Shown: positions 50,267 through 58,545, counted from the first letter of the stretch. The stretch: DNA of 64,000 nt from Streptomyces sp. TBY4 (GCF_024213195.1 NZ_JANAVF010000011.1:1-64000), one strand, 5' to 3'. The notes: a model not told the origin generated them from the letters alone. Numbers and translations: made by a program.

Positions 50267-52345
50267 ATGCAGGAGATCCCGAGGGGCGCGAACGTCAGCC
50301 TGACCGCCCTCAGCGAGGATGCCGGGGCGGTCGTCGTGAGCCTCGGATGGAGCAGCGCTTCGGGGGCCGGCGACGCCGACGTCTCGGTGCTGCTGCTGGA
50401 CGAGAACGGCAAGGTCCGCGACGAGAACGACTTCTACTTCTACAACAACCCGGCGGCCGCCGACGGGAGCGTGCAGCTGCTGGGCAAGGTGCCGACCGAC
50501 AACGGCGACGAGGACCGCATCAGCGTGGACCTGACGGCGGTCCCGGAGGGGGTCTCACGGATCGTCGTGGCGGCCAGCCGGTACGCCGGCGCACGGTTCG
50601 GGGACCTCGACGACCTGCGGATGACGGTCGCGGACCGCTCCGGGGATCCGCTGGTCGGCTACTCCATCGAGGACGCGGGCGTGGAAACCGCCTTCATCTT
50701 CGGCGAGTTGTACCGGCGGGGCGAGGAATGGAAGTTCCGCGCGGTCGGCCAGGGGTACGAAACCGGCCTCGCGGGACTGGCCACGGACTTCGGCATCCCG
50801 GTGCTGGAGGACTCCGAGGACGCCGAGGTGGAGGCGGCGGAGGAGCTCGCCGGAAAGGGAAAGGCGGCGGACACCCTTGCCCCGGCCGAAGCCCCGCAGG
50901 GCCCCGGAACGGCTGCTGGTGGGACCGACGCCCCGGACTCCGGGTCCGTGCCCGCCGACGCGACGGCGCACGTGGCAGCCGACGCGGCAGCCCCCGTCGC
51001 CGTACCTGCGCAGACCCGCGGCCGGGGTCCCCGTACGACCAGGAAGAAGGTCACCCTGCCCAAGGTGGCCAAGAAGTCCCTCGCCGAGAACGAGTCCTGG
51101 AACCAGGCCCGCCTGTTCCCCGTCCCCTCCCTCAAGAGCGACCGTGAACGGGAGGTGCGCGCCACCTCGGTCCTGCTGTCCGTCATGGCCCAGGTGCCGG
51201 AGTTCGGCCGCCGCCTCACCGCCGGGTTCGGCGCACCCGCCGGCCGGATGCAGACCTTCACGGAGGTCTCCCTCCCCCACGGGGACGCACCGCGGCGCCC
51301 GGACGGGGTGATCCGGGTGGAGCGCGCGGGCAAGCTGTGGACGGCGCTCGTGGAGACGAAGACGAACGGCAACCCGCTCAAGGCGGAGCAGGTCCAGGCG
51401 TACATGGACATCGCCGCGCGCCGCGGCTACGAGGCCGTGATCACCCTCTCCAACGACGTGGCTCTGGAGGGCCGCCCGATGGTGGAGGTGAAGGTCGACG
51501 GCCGGCGCAAGCACAAGGTCAGTCTCTGGCACCTGTCCTGGGCCGAGGTCGCCCACCAGGCGCAGCTGCTGATCCGCCACGAGGGCGTGGGCAACGCCGC
51601 GCACGCCTGGCTCCTCCAGGAACTCCTGGAGTACCTGCGGCACGAGCAGTCCGGCTGCCACGGCTTCCAGAACATGGGCGCCGCCTGGGTGCCCGTACGC
51701 AAGGGCATCGAGGACGAGACCCTCGGCCTCGGGGACGCGCGGACCGTGGAAGTCGTGGAGAGCTGGGAGCGGCTGATCCGGCAGGTCTGCCTGCGTCTCG
51801 GCGGGGAGCTCGGGCAGAAGGCACTGCCGGTCCAGCGGGCCCGGCGGGGCAGTGATCCGCAGGCCCGGCGGGTCGCGGCGGCGGACCGGCTGTGCGCGGA
51901 CGGGAAGCTCTCCGCGGAGCTGCGCGTCGACGGGACCAGCAGTGTCATCGCGGTGAGCGCCGACCTCAGGACCTCCAAGGTGCGGACGTCCGTCGACGTG
52001 CCTGCCCCGGAGGGCGCGTACCCGTTGGTCATGGTGAAGCGGCTGCTGAGGCTGCTCGCCGAGGCTCCGGCGGACCTGCACGTGGAGAGCCTCGTCGAGT
52101 CCGGGCCGGGGAGCGGGCCGCGAGGGACGCTGGAGCGGCTGCGGCCCGAGCCGGGCGATCTGCTGCCGACGGACGGCTCGGTCGTCGTCGGTTTCCGGCT
52201 GTCGCTGCTCAAGGGGATGGGCAGCACGCGGGGCAACACGGAGTCCGGGTTCATCCGCAGTGTGGACGATGCCGTGGAGCGCTTCTACCACGGTGTGGTG
52301 GCGCAGCTGGGCCCGGTCGAGGGGCGGGGCGGACGGCGCGGCTGA
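50267..52345 (+). CDS. TerD-domain protein fused to PD-(D/E)XK nuclease-like region
   Basis: 692 residues. Residues 1-180 are a complete TerD (tellurium/stress) domain: RGANVSLTAL, DENDFYFYNNPAAADGSV and the hallmark ETAFIFGELYRRGEEWKFRA and VGQGYETGLAGLATDFGIPV. Calcium-ligand acidic residues are retained. A linker (185-270) rich in Ala/Pro then Lys/Arg follows. The region from about 275 has the PD-(D/E)XK nuclease pattern: PDGVI (Asp346), VETKTN (Glu363, Lys365) and a QxxxY-like QVQAYMD. A further about 200-residue C-terminal region (from about 490) is unassigned. No ter operon neighbours. ATG 50267 with GGGGGAA upstream; GTG 50243 is an alternative. Suggests a stress- or DNA-processing enzyme; not tested. 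Confidence 0.85.
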   Translation: MQEIPRGANVSLTALSEDAGAVVVSLGWSSASGAGDADVSVLLLDENGKVRDENDFYFYNNPAAADGSVQLLGKVPTDNGDEDRISVDLTAVPEGVSRIVVAASRYAGARFGDLDDLRMTVADRSGDPLVGYSIEDAGVETAFIFGELYRRGEEWKFRAVGQGYETGLAGLATDFGIPVLEDSEDAEVEAAEELAGKGKAADTLAPAEAPQGPGTAAGGTDAPDSGSVPADATAHVAADAAAPVAVPAQTRGRGPRTTRKKVTLPKVAKKSLAENESWNQARLFPVPSLKSDREREVRATSVLLSVMAQVPEFGRRLTAGFGAPAGRMQTFTEVSLPHGDAPRRPDGVIRVERAGKLWTALVETKTNGNPLKAEQVQAYMDIAARRGYEAVITLSNDVALEGRPMVEVKVDGRRKHKVSLWHLSWAEVAHQAQLLIRHEGVGNAAHAWLLQELLEYLRHEQSGCHGFQNMGAAWVPVRKGIEDETLGLGDARTVEVVESWERLIRQVCLRLGGELGQKALPVQRARRGSDPQARRVAAADRLCADGKLSAELRVDGTSSVIAVSADLRTSKVRTSVDVPAPEGAYPLVMVKRLLRLLAEAPADLHVESLVESGPGSGPRGTLERLRPEPGDLLPTDGSVVVGFRLSLLKGMGSTRGNTESGFIRSVDDAVERFYHGVVAQLGPVEGRGGRRG

Positions 52346-52413
52346 GCGGGCGCGGGGCCACCCGGTCCGCCGGGCCCGTGGAGGGGCGGGGCGGACGGGT
52401 GGCGCCGGGCGGG

Positions 52414-53127
52414 TCAGACGTCCGTGATGCGGAGGCCGGCGTGGGCCTTGTAGCGGCGGTTCGTGGAGATCAGGTTGGCGACCAGGGATTCGACCTGGTG
52501 GGCGTTGCGGAGGCGGCCCGCGAAGACGCCGCGCATGCCGGGGATGCGGGCGGCGAGGGCCTGGACGATGTCCGTGTCGGCGCGGACCTCGCCGAGGACC
52601 ATCACGTCGGTGTCGATCTCGTCGATCGACTCGTCCTGGAGGAGGACCGCCGAGAGGTGGTGGAAGGCGGCCGTGACGCGGGAGTCCGGCAGGAGGGCGG
52701 CGGCCTGCTGGGCCGCGCTGCCCTCTTCGACCTGGAGGGCGTACGCGCCCTGCTTGTCGAAGCCGAGCGGGTTGACGCAGTCGATCACGAGCTTGCCGGC
52801 GAGGTCCTCGCGCAGCGATTCCAGGGTCTTGGCGTGGCCCTCCCACGGCACCGCGATGATCACGATGTCGCTGCGGCGCGCGCACTCGGCGTTGTCCGCG
52901 CCCTCGACCCCGAGGCCGAGCTCTTCGGCGGCGGCCGACGCGCGGTCGGCGGCGCGGGAGCCGATGATCACCTTCTGGCCGGCCCGGGCGAGCCGGTAGG
53001 CGAGCCCCCGCCCCTGGTCGCCGGTGCCGCCGAGGACGCCGACGACGAGGCCGGAGACGTCGGGAAGGTCCCACGGGTCCTTGGCGGGGGCCTTCGCGGG
53101 CTGCTGCGTGCTGTCTGTGGAGGTCAT
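52414..53127 (-). CDS. npdG: F420H2:NADP+ oxidoreductase
   Basis: 237 residues. Rossmann NADP motif VGVLGGTGDQGRGLAYRLA with the NADP-selecting GSRAADRASAAAEEL. SDIVIIAVPWEGHAKTL, VIDCVNPLGFDKQG and AFHHLSAVLLQD fit the F420-dependent NADP reductase family. It should move hydride between F420H2 and NADP+ in the cytoplasm. The N-terminal about 28 residues are extra and disordered-looking. No other F420 gene is nearby. ATG 53127. Confidence 0.9.
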   Translation of the reverse strand: MTSTDSTQQPAKAPAKDPWDLPDVSGLVVGVLGGTGDQGRGLAYRLARAGQKVIIGSRAADRASAAAEELGLGVEGADNAECARRSDIVIIAVPWEGHAKTLESLREDLAGKLVIDCVNPLGFDKQGAYALQVEEGSAAQQAAALLPDSRVTAAFHHLSAVLLQDESIDEIDTDVMVLGEVRADTDIVQALAARIPGMRGVFAGRLRNAHQVESLVANLISTNRRYKAHAGLRITDV

Positions 53128-53291
53128 GGGGCCGAGGGTAACCGCGAGATCGTCAGAGTCGAATGCGCGGACGGCGTGAGATGCGGCGGGAGAGCGTGCG
53201 AGGGGTGCGACCTGCCCAAGTAGGCGGGGACCCGGGTGGGAGATGGGGGGAACGGCTCCCGTATGTCCCTTCCATGCGGCAGGATGCCGAT

Positions 53292-53897
53292 ATGGACGCC
53301 GTGAGGGTCGCGCTGCTGCGCGAAGTGCTCGCCGGTACGGAGTGGCCCGGTGCCGCGCGCCGGTTCGCCGGGACGCTGCGGCGGTCGGTCGTGCCGGCCG
53401 GGGGGAATCTGCTGCTGGTCGGGACCGAGCAGTACGAGCCCTGGCACCTCGCGGCGCACCTCGTGGACGAGGCCGCCTGGTCGGGGCTGCCGGAGCTGGC
53501 GCCCACGCTCGTACGCCACCACGTGCTGCCCGGGGACGCCCCGCACCTGTCGGTCGGCCTGGGGCGGCTGGAGGCGGCCCGGCGCGGTCACACGCTGCTG
53601 GTGGTGGCTCCGGAGCGGCCCGGGGACGGGCTGCTGGAGCGGGTGCACGACGCCCGCCGCGCGGGGGCGACCGTACTGTCCCTGGACGGCGGGGACGCGG
53701 ATCTGGGGACGCTGGCGCACGAGGCGCTGTCCGTGCCGGACGGGTCCGCCGAGCTCGACCTGGACACCGTGCAGCACCTGGTCAGCGCGGCGGCCGGGGA
53801 GAACAGCCTGCCGGTGCAGCGCGGGCCGCGGCGGTTCCGGGACCGGCTGGCGCGGCTGGCCGACCAGCTGGCCGCGCCGCCGCCCAGCCGCTGGTAG
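53292..53897 (+). CDS. Conserved actinobacterial protein of unknown function
   Basis: 201 residues, no signal or membrane span. It shows strong codon bias and alternating helical and strand segments: GNLLLVGTEQYEPWHLAAHL, GHTLLVVAPERPGDGLLERV and GATVLSLDGGDADLGTLAHE. This suggests a Rossmann-like alpha/beta fold. Start ATG 53292 follows AGGA; an upstream in-frame ATG at 53274 is possible. I recognise no domain. It stands between the npdG-like gene and a small convergent gene. Confidence 0.72.
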   Translation: MDAVRVALLREVLAGTEWPGAARRFAGTLRRSVVPAGGNLLLVGTEQYEPWHLAAHLVDEAAWSGLPELAPTLVRHHVLPGDAPHLSVGLGRLEAARRGHTLLVVAPERPGDGLLERVHDARRAGATVLSLDGGDADLGTLAHEALSVPDGSAELDLDTVQHLVSAAAGENSLPVQRGPRRFRDRLARLADQLAAPPPSRW

Positions 53898-53911
53898 CCC
53901 GGCCTACCGGA

Positions 53912-54154
53912 TCACGAAGTGCTGCCCGTGCCTTCCTCGGCCTCGCGCGTCTTGTCGTTCCATTTGGGGTCGTTCTGCCATTCGAGATTGCGCTCCTGCG
54001 CCGTCTCCATGGCGTGGTTCGCCTCTTCGGGTGTCTCGTAAGGACCGAAGCGGTCCTTCGCCGGGCACTCCGGGCCTTCCTCGACCTTCTTGTGGACCAG
54101 GCAGTAGTACCACTCGCCCGCTTTGCCCACCTGGCGCTTCTTGAACAGGGCCAT
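53912..54154 (-). CDS. Small conserved protein
   Basis: 80 residues. MALFKKRQVGKAGEWYYCLVH start, then VEEGPECPAKDRFGPYETPE and an acidic C-terminus. Two cysteines (WYYCLVHKKVEEGPEC). The pattern looks like a short globular module seen in Streptomyces near map; function unknown. GAGGAG precedes ATG 54154; an upstream in-frame ATG exists. The gene ends 14 bp from the convergent gene. Confidence 0.75.
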   Translation of the reverse strand: MALFKKRQVGKAGEWYYCLVHKKVEEGPECPAKDRFGPYETPEEANHAMETAQERNLEWQNDPKWNDKTREAEEGTGSTS

Positions 54155-54213
54155 CGTCAGGCTCCTCTCTCTGTCGCCATGCTGCCCCATACCCGCTCGA
54201 TACACTCGCTCGT

Positions 54214-55071
54214 ATGTCTGGCCAGTCGCTGCTCGTACCAGGCGAGCTCACTCCCGTCCGTTCCGTTCCCGGAAACATCCGCCGGCCCGAGTACGTGGGC
54301 AAGCCCGCGCCCACTCCGTACACCGGACCGGAGGTGCAGACGGCCGAGACCATCGAGGCCATGCGCATCGCCGGCCGGATCGCCGCCCAGGCGATGGAAG
54401 AGGCCGCCAAGCTGATCGCGCCGGGGGTGACCACCGACGAGCTGGACCGGGTCGCCCACGAGTTCATGTGCGACCACGGCGCCTACCCCTCGACGCTGGG
54501 CTACCGCGGTTTCCCGAAGTCCCTGTGCTCCTCGCTCAACGAGGTCATCTGCCACGGGATCCCCGACTCGACCGTCCTGCGGGACGGCGACATCGTCAAC
54601 CTCGACGTGACCGCGTACATCGGCGGGGTGCACGGCGACAACAACGCCACGTACCTGTGCGGTGACGTGGACGAGGAGTCGCGGCTGCTCGTGGAGCGGA
54701 CCCGCGAGGCCCTGAACCGGGCCATCAAGGCCGTCCGGCCGGGCCGGCAGATCAACATCATCGGCCGGGTCATCGAGTCGTACGCGAAGCGCTTCGGCTA
54801 CGGCGTCGTCCGGGACTTCACCGGTCACGGGATCAACTCGTCCTTCCACTCCGGCCTGATCGTCCCGCACTACGACAGCCCGCACGCCACCACCGTCATC
54901 GAGCCCGGGATGACCTTCACCATCGAGCCGATGCTGACCCTGGGCACCCACGAGTACGACATGTGGGAGGACGGCTGGACGGTGGTCACGAAGGACCGCA
55001 AGCGCACCGCGCAGTTCGAGCACACACTGGTGGTCACGGACACCGGAGCGGAGATCCTGACGCTGCCCTGA
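54214..55071 (+). CDS. map: Type I methionine aminopeptidase
   Basis: 285 residues with an N-terminal extension (about 1-40) before the pita-bread fold. Metal ligands: Asp in VNLDVTAYIGG and VHGDNNAT, His in FTGHGINSSFH, Glu in FTIEPMLT and QFEHTLVV. Removes initiator Met from nascent proteins in the cytoplasm. The N-terminal segment (LTPVRSVPGNIRRPEYVGKP) is the type Ic extension found in actinobacteria. Ends in a strong terminator at 55086-55145. Confidence 0.95.
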   Translation: MSGQSLLVPGELTPVRSVPGNIRRPEYVGKPAPTPYTGPEVQTAETIEAMRIAGRIAAQAMEEAAKLIAPGVTTDELDRVAHEFMCDHGAYPSTLGYRGFPKSLCSSLNEVICHGIPDSTVLRDGDIVNLDVTAYIGGVHGDNNATYLCGDVDEESRLLVERTREALNRAIKAVRPGRQINIIGRVIESYAKRFGYGVVRDFTGHGINSSFHSGLIVPHYDSPHATTVIEPGMTFTIEPMLTLGTHEYDMWEDGWTVVTKDRKRTAQFEHTLVVTDTGAEILTLP

Positions 55072-55085
55072 TCCGGATCCGGGGA

Positions 55086-55145
55086 GGAGCACCCCGAGTA
55101 CACCCCGAATACACCCTGAGTACTGGGTGCTCCGTGGAGGTTTTT
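55086..55145 (+). terminator. Rho-independent terminator after map
   Basis: GGAGCACCC (55086-55094) pairs with GGGTGCTCC (55125-55133), extended inward by AGTAC/GTACT. A T-run (TTTTT at about 55141) follows. The loop carries 11-bp near-repeats of GAxTACACCC. Confidence 0.75.
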
Positions 55146-55168
55146 ACCGACAAGGCGTCGGGAACACA

Positions 55169-55197
55169 TTGACTTAGGTAAGCCTAACAAGGAGGAT
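55169..55197 (+). promoter_or_regulatory. Iron box and promoter of heme oxygenase gene
   Basis: TTAGGTAAGCCTAA at 55174-55187 resembles the DmdR1/IdeR iron box (TTAGGTTAGGCTAACCTAA type). A -35-like TTGACT (55169-55174) and a -10-like GAGGAT (55192-55197) with a 17-bp spacer overlap it. Iron-repressed expression is inferred. Confidence 0.7.
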
Positions 55198-55262
55198 CGG
55201 GTGTGGCGGCACGGCCGTCACGCCCGGCTCCCCCATTCCTTCCGATTCCTCGGAGGTCCGCC

Positions 55263-55910
55263 TTGGACGCCTTCTCCACCGTCATCCGTGTCGCCTCGCA
55301 CGAGCAGCACACCGAGGCAGAGACCTCGACCTTCATGAGCGACCTGCTGGGCGGCCGTCTCGGCGTGGACGCCTACACCCGCTACACCGAGCAGCTGTGG
55401 TTCGTGTACAAGGCCCTGGAGGACGCCGCCGAGGCCCTCCGGGACGACGCCGTCGCCGGGCCGTTCATACAGCCCGAGCTGATGCGCCTCGCCGAGATCG
55501 AGCGGGACCTGGCCCACCTGCGGGGCCCCGGATGGCGCGAGACCCTGGTCGCACTGCCCGCCACCGAGGCCTACGCGGCCCGTGTGGCCGAGTGCGCGGC
55601 CACCTGGCCGGGTGGATACGTGGCCCACCACTACACCCGCTACCTGGGCGACCTCTCCGGCGGCCAGATCATCCGCGACAAGGCCGAGCGGACCTGGGGC
55701 TTCGAGCGCAAGGGCGACGGCGTCCGCTTCTACGTCTTCGCCGACATCTCCAACCCGGCCGCCTTCAAGCGGACTTACCGCGAGCTGCTGGACGCGATCG
55801 CCGCGGACGACCTGGAGAAGCAGCGCATCATCGACGAGTGCAAGCGCGCCTTCGACTTCAACGGCGCGGTCTTCCGCGAACTGGGCGAGCAGTTCCCGCT
55901 GAGCGCGTAA
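55263..55910 (+). CDS. Biliverdin-producing heme oxygenase
   Basis: 215 residues from a TTG start that follows a strong GGAGGT. The upstream ATG-like codons have no ribosome-binding site. Proximal heme-ligand region IRVASHEQHTEAETSTFMSD (His around residue 14) and distal helix YLGDLSGGQIIRDKAER match HmuO-type heme oxygenases. Cleaves imported heme to biliverdin, Fe2+ and CO using a reductase encoded elsewhere. Controlled by an iron box. Located about 4 kb from the htaA/hmuTUV genes. Confidence 0.92.
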   Translation: MDAFSTVIRVASHEQHTEAETSTFMSDLLGGRLGVDAYTRYTEQLWFVYKALEDAAEALRDDAVAGPFIQPELMRLAEIERDLAHLRGPGWRETLVALPATEAYAARVAECAATWPGGYVAHHYTRYLGDLSGGQIIRDKAERTWGFERKGDGVRFYVFADISNPAAFKRTYRELLDAIAADDLEKQRIIDECKRAFDFNGAVFRELGEQFPLSA

Positions 55911-55931
55911 CGCCTGCGGCGGGCTGAACGG

Positions 55932-55968
55932 GGAAGGGGGGTGGGCCCGATGGGCCCACCCCCCTTCC
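55932..55968. terminator. 17-bp perfect stem-loop after heme oxygenase gene
   Basis: Arms GGAAGGGGGGTGGGCCC and GGGCCCACCCCCCTTCC with a 3-base loop, 21 bp past the stop codon. It lies between convergent genes and should work in both directions. Confidence 0.8.
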
Positions 55969-56006
55969 GGGCTGCGCCCTGGGCTCCCGGGGCTCCGCCC
56001 CGGACC

Positions 56007-56035
56007 CCGCGCCTCAAACGCCGGCGAGGCTGGAG
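56007..56035. repeat. Half copy of CCTCAAACGCCGG REP-like repeat
   Basis: CCGCGCCTCAAACGCCGGCG (from 56008) and the following GAGGCTGGA match the left arm of the palindrome at 32020 with one difference. It supplies the TGA and last codons of the PhzF-like gene (ending SLAGV). Confidence 0.65.
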
Positions 56036-56682
56036 TTCGCGAAGCGGACGCGGCCGCCGATTTCTACCGTGCCGTCCGGGGCGGGGGCCGTGAGGATTTG
56101 GGAGCCTCTGCCCTGGGTGATGTTCAGGGCGCGGTTCAGTTCGGCCGTCAGCAGGATCGCCGCCGAGCCGGTGGCCTCGTCCTCCACGATCGCCCCACCG
56201 GGGCGGCGCGGAAAACCGCGGGCCCGGATCCGGCCCGCGGCCTCGTCCTCCCAGGCCCAGGCGTACAGCCAGCCCTCGCCCGGCGGCGGGCTCGGCAGCG
56301 CGTCGACCGCGGCGGCGTCGGCGTACTGCTCGGTGCGCTTGCCCTCCACCCACTCGGGGCGGGCGGTGATCCAGGTGAACTCCCCGTCGTCACGCGCCCA
56401 TACGGAGCCCGCCGGCGGCTGGAGCTCCTCGATGTCGAGCAGCCACGCGACCCCGACCAGCGGATGCCCGGCGAAGGACATCCGGGTGCCGGGGGTGCGG
56501 ATGTCGACGATCCCGCGCTCGGGATCGTCGACGAACACCGTCTCGCTGTAACCCAGTTCGGCGGCCAGCGCCTGCCGCGACGCGTCGTCGGGACAGGACC
56601 GGCCGTCGCGTACGACGCCCAGCACATTGCCGTGGCTGCCGTCACCCGCGCAGAAGACCCTCAGGACGTCGAGATCGTTCAC
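56014..56682 (-). CDS. PhzF-family isomerase/epimerase-like protein
   Basis: 222 residues from a GTG. Motifs GDGSHGNVLGVV, GYSETVFVDDP (catalytic Glu), RMSFAGHPLVGVAWLL, DEATGSAAILLTAEL and GRGSQILTAP define the PhzF fold, but the protein is shorter than typical members (about 260-290). The final residues are encoded by a repeated REP-like element, so the C-terminus may have been captured. It follows htaA by 19 bp on the same strand and may be in its transcript; reaction unknown. Confidence 0.82.
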   Translation of the reverse strand: MNDLDVLRVFCAGDGSHGNVLGVVRDGRSCPDDASRQALAAELGYSETVFVDDPERGIVDIRTPGTRMSFAGHPLVGVAWLLDIEELQPPAGSVWARDDGEFTWITARPEWVEGKRTEQYADAAAVDALPSPPPGEGWLYAWAWEDEAAGRIRARGFPRRPGGAIVEDEATGSAAILLTAELNRALNITQGRGSQILTAPAPDGTVEIGGRVRFANSSLAGV

Positions 56683-56701
56683 GCGGGCATTGAAGCACGG
56701 G

Positions 56702-58186
56702 TCAGTTCTGGGCCGTGCGGCGCCTGCGCGCGACGAACACCGCGCCCGCGCCCGCCGCGACGATGGCGGCGGAGGAGCCGAGCAGGGCGCCGGCCGGGAT
56801 CTCGGCGCCGGTGGCGGCGAGGCCGCCGCCCACGGTGCCGCCGCCTCCGGTGCTGCCGGTGCCGCCCGTGCCGGCCGGGGGCAGGACCGCGCCCTTGTCC
56901 ACGGAGACGGTGAGGTTGACGTCGTCCGCGCGGGTCCCCACCGGGTACATGGAGCCGGTGGTGGAGTTCGCGAAGGCCGCGGAGCCCTCGGCGGTGAGGG
57001 CGGTGCGTACGGCGCTCAGGGTGAGCACGCCGTTCTTGGTCGTGTAGTCGGCCTTCGAGAGGTCGAGCGTGGCGAAGGGGACGTCCGCCTTGACCCCGGC
57101 GGCCGTCTTCACGTCCAGGACCAGGGTGCCCTTGGCGCCCTCGGCGCTGATGCGGACGTTGCCGAAGGTCATGTCGATGCCGTGGCCCGCGTACTGGAAG
57201 CGCAGGTTGCCCGCGAAGGTGGCGTTCAGCTTCCGCGCCTTGGTGTCGAGGGTGCCCTTGCCGCCGCCGAAGGCGAAGCTGTCGCCGTTCGCGAGCGCGC
57301 CGTCCGCGGGGGTGACGGTGCCGCCGCCGTTCACGACGTAGGTGCGGAAGGACTCCTTGATGCCCCAGGCCAGCTTGCCGCTCAGGATCTGCTGCGGGCC
57401 GCCGGTCGCCGGGGAGCTGGTGGAGGCGGAGGGCGTGGGGGAGGCCGGCTTCGACGGGGAGGGGGAGGCGGAGGTCGAGCCGGAAGCGGAGGCCGACGGG
57501 GACGGGGACGAGGAGGCGCTCTGCGAGGGGGAGGGAGAGGTGGAGGCGGAGGTCGAGGGGGACGGGGAGGGGCTCTGGGTGGGCCGCGGCGGGAACTCCA
57601 GTACGGCGGTCAGCGGGTCGCCGGCCTTGTCCTTGTAGCTGTCCGAGCCGAGGAGCTTCGCGGCGTCGGCGGTCAGGGTGGTGCCGAGGCCCGCCATCGA
57701 CTGGCCGGCGAAGGCGACCTTCGCGAAGGGGACGTCCTTCGTGAGGACGCCGTCCCGGGTGACGTCGATGACCAGCAGCTTCGTACCGGTGTCGATGCGG
57801 AGGTTCGCGAGCTTCACCTCGAAGCGGTGCGCGGCCGACTTGAAGGTGACGCTGCCCTGGAAGGCCGCGGTCACGAGGTGCGTGGCCGGGTCGTACTGGC
57901 CGGTGGCCGAGCCGAAGGTGAAGCCCTTGGCGGTCTTCTTCGCGCCGTCCGCGACGGTGATCTCGCCCTTGGCGATGGTCGTGACGTAGGTGCGGTAGCT
58001 CTCCAGGACACCCCAGTCGAGGGTGCCGCCGACGACCGGGATCGCCGCGCGGGTGCCCTGCGCTGCGCTGGCGGGGGCGGAGGCGGGGGCCGCCGCCGTG
58101 GCGGGCAGGACGAACGCGGTGGCGGCGATCGCGGCAGAGGTGGCGACGGCGGCCGCGAGGGCGATGGGACGGCGGATCGATGACAT
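56702..58186 (-). CDS. htaA: HtaA-domain heme-binding protein with sortase signal
   Basis: 494 residues. Signal peptide (SSIRRPIALAAAVATSAAIA). Two HtaA heme-binding domains (about 45-215 and 290-460), each beginning LDWGVLESYRTYV or LAWGIKESFRTYV. The Tyr and His in these modules are the expected heme ligands. Between them is a Ser/Pro-rich linker (about 225-290). C-terminus: LAATG motif, hydrophobic span (LLGSSAAIVAAGAGAVFV), RRRR. This LAXTG type fits class E sortase anchoring. Captures heme at the cell surface for HmuTUV. AGGAG before ATG 58186. Confidence 0.92.
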   Translation of the reverse strand: MSSIRRPIALAAAVATSAAIAATAFVLPATAAAPASAPASAAQGTRAAIPVVGGTLDWGVLESYRTYVTTIAKGEITVADGAKKTAKGFTFGSATGQYDPATHLVTAAFQGSVTFKSAAHRFEVKLANLRIDTGTKLLVIDVTRDGVLTKDVPFAKVAFAGQSMAGLGTTLTADAAKLLGSDSYKDKAGDPLTAVLEFPPRPTQSPSPSPSTSASTSPSPSQSASSSPSPSASASGSTSASPSPSKPASPTPSASTSSPATGGPQQILSGKLAWGIKESFRTYVVNGGGTVTPADGALANGDSFAFGGGKGTLDTKARKLNATFAGNLRFQYAGHGIDMTFGNVRISAEGAKGTLVLDVKTAAGVKADVPFATLDLSKADYTTKNGVLTLSAVRTALTAEGSAAFANSTTGSMYPVGTRADDVNLTVSVDKGAVLPPAGTGGTGSTGGGGTVGGGLAATGAEIPAGALLGSSAAIVAAGAGAVFVARRRRTAQN

Positions 58187-58318
58187 GGCGGTCTCCTGAA
58201 CGGGGGTGGCGGAGGAGGCGGATGGGGTGAGGTGCGGAGGCTGAGAAGGGCACGGCAAAGCCGGCCCGGCGGCGTGGCGCGGGGCCCTGCGGGGCTTGCG
58301 GGTGGAGGCGGTACGGGG

Positions 58319-58462
58319 CTTGCGTGCCGGGCGGTTCGGATCCCGGACAGCGGGGGTGGCCTGGAGCCCGCCTGCCGGACGGGTCCGAACCCGCTCAGCG
58401 GGAGTGGGTTGGGGCCTGCGCGCCGGGCGGTCCGAAGCCGCTCAGCAGGGTTGGTGTGGGGA
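58319..58462. repeat. Three degenerate 47-49-bp tandem repeats
   Basis: Units start near 58319, 58368 and 58416. Each carries GCCGGxCGGxxCGxA(x)CC followed by a G-rich stretch; CCGCTCAGC is shared by the last two. Non-coding, between the htaA genes. Confidence 0.5.
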
Positions 58463-58472
58463 CCTCCGGGGT

Positions 58473-58492
58473 CCGGGCCCTACAGGGCCCGG
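58473..58492. terminator. Hairpin after second htaA gene
   Basis: CCGGGCCC / GGGCCCGG with loop TACA. On the minus strand it lies 54 bp after the htaA-type gene at 58546-60174, so it may end or attenuate transcription into the next htaA. Confidence 0.55.
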
Positions 58493-58545
58493 CGGTGCGG
58501 GCCCTGTAGGCGGTACGTGTCCGGGGCGCGGGTCAGTCGCGCGGG

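Larger units (their letters stand above)
58187..58545. other. Intergenic region between the two htaA genes
   Basis: 359 bp with no gene. It contains degenerate tandem repeats (58319-58462), a hairpin at 58473-58492, and the AGGAG ribosome-binding site of the downstream htaA gene. No iron box is visible. Confidence 0.5.

Noticed and set aside
50267..52345. Tellurite-resistance operon
   Set aside because: Only a TerD domain is present; terB, terC and other partners are missing, and the protein has an extra nuclease-like region.
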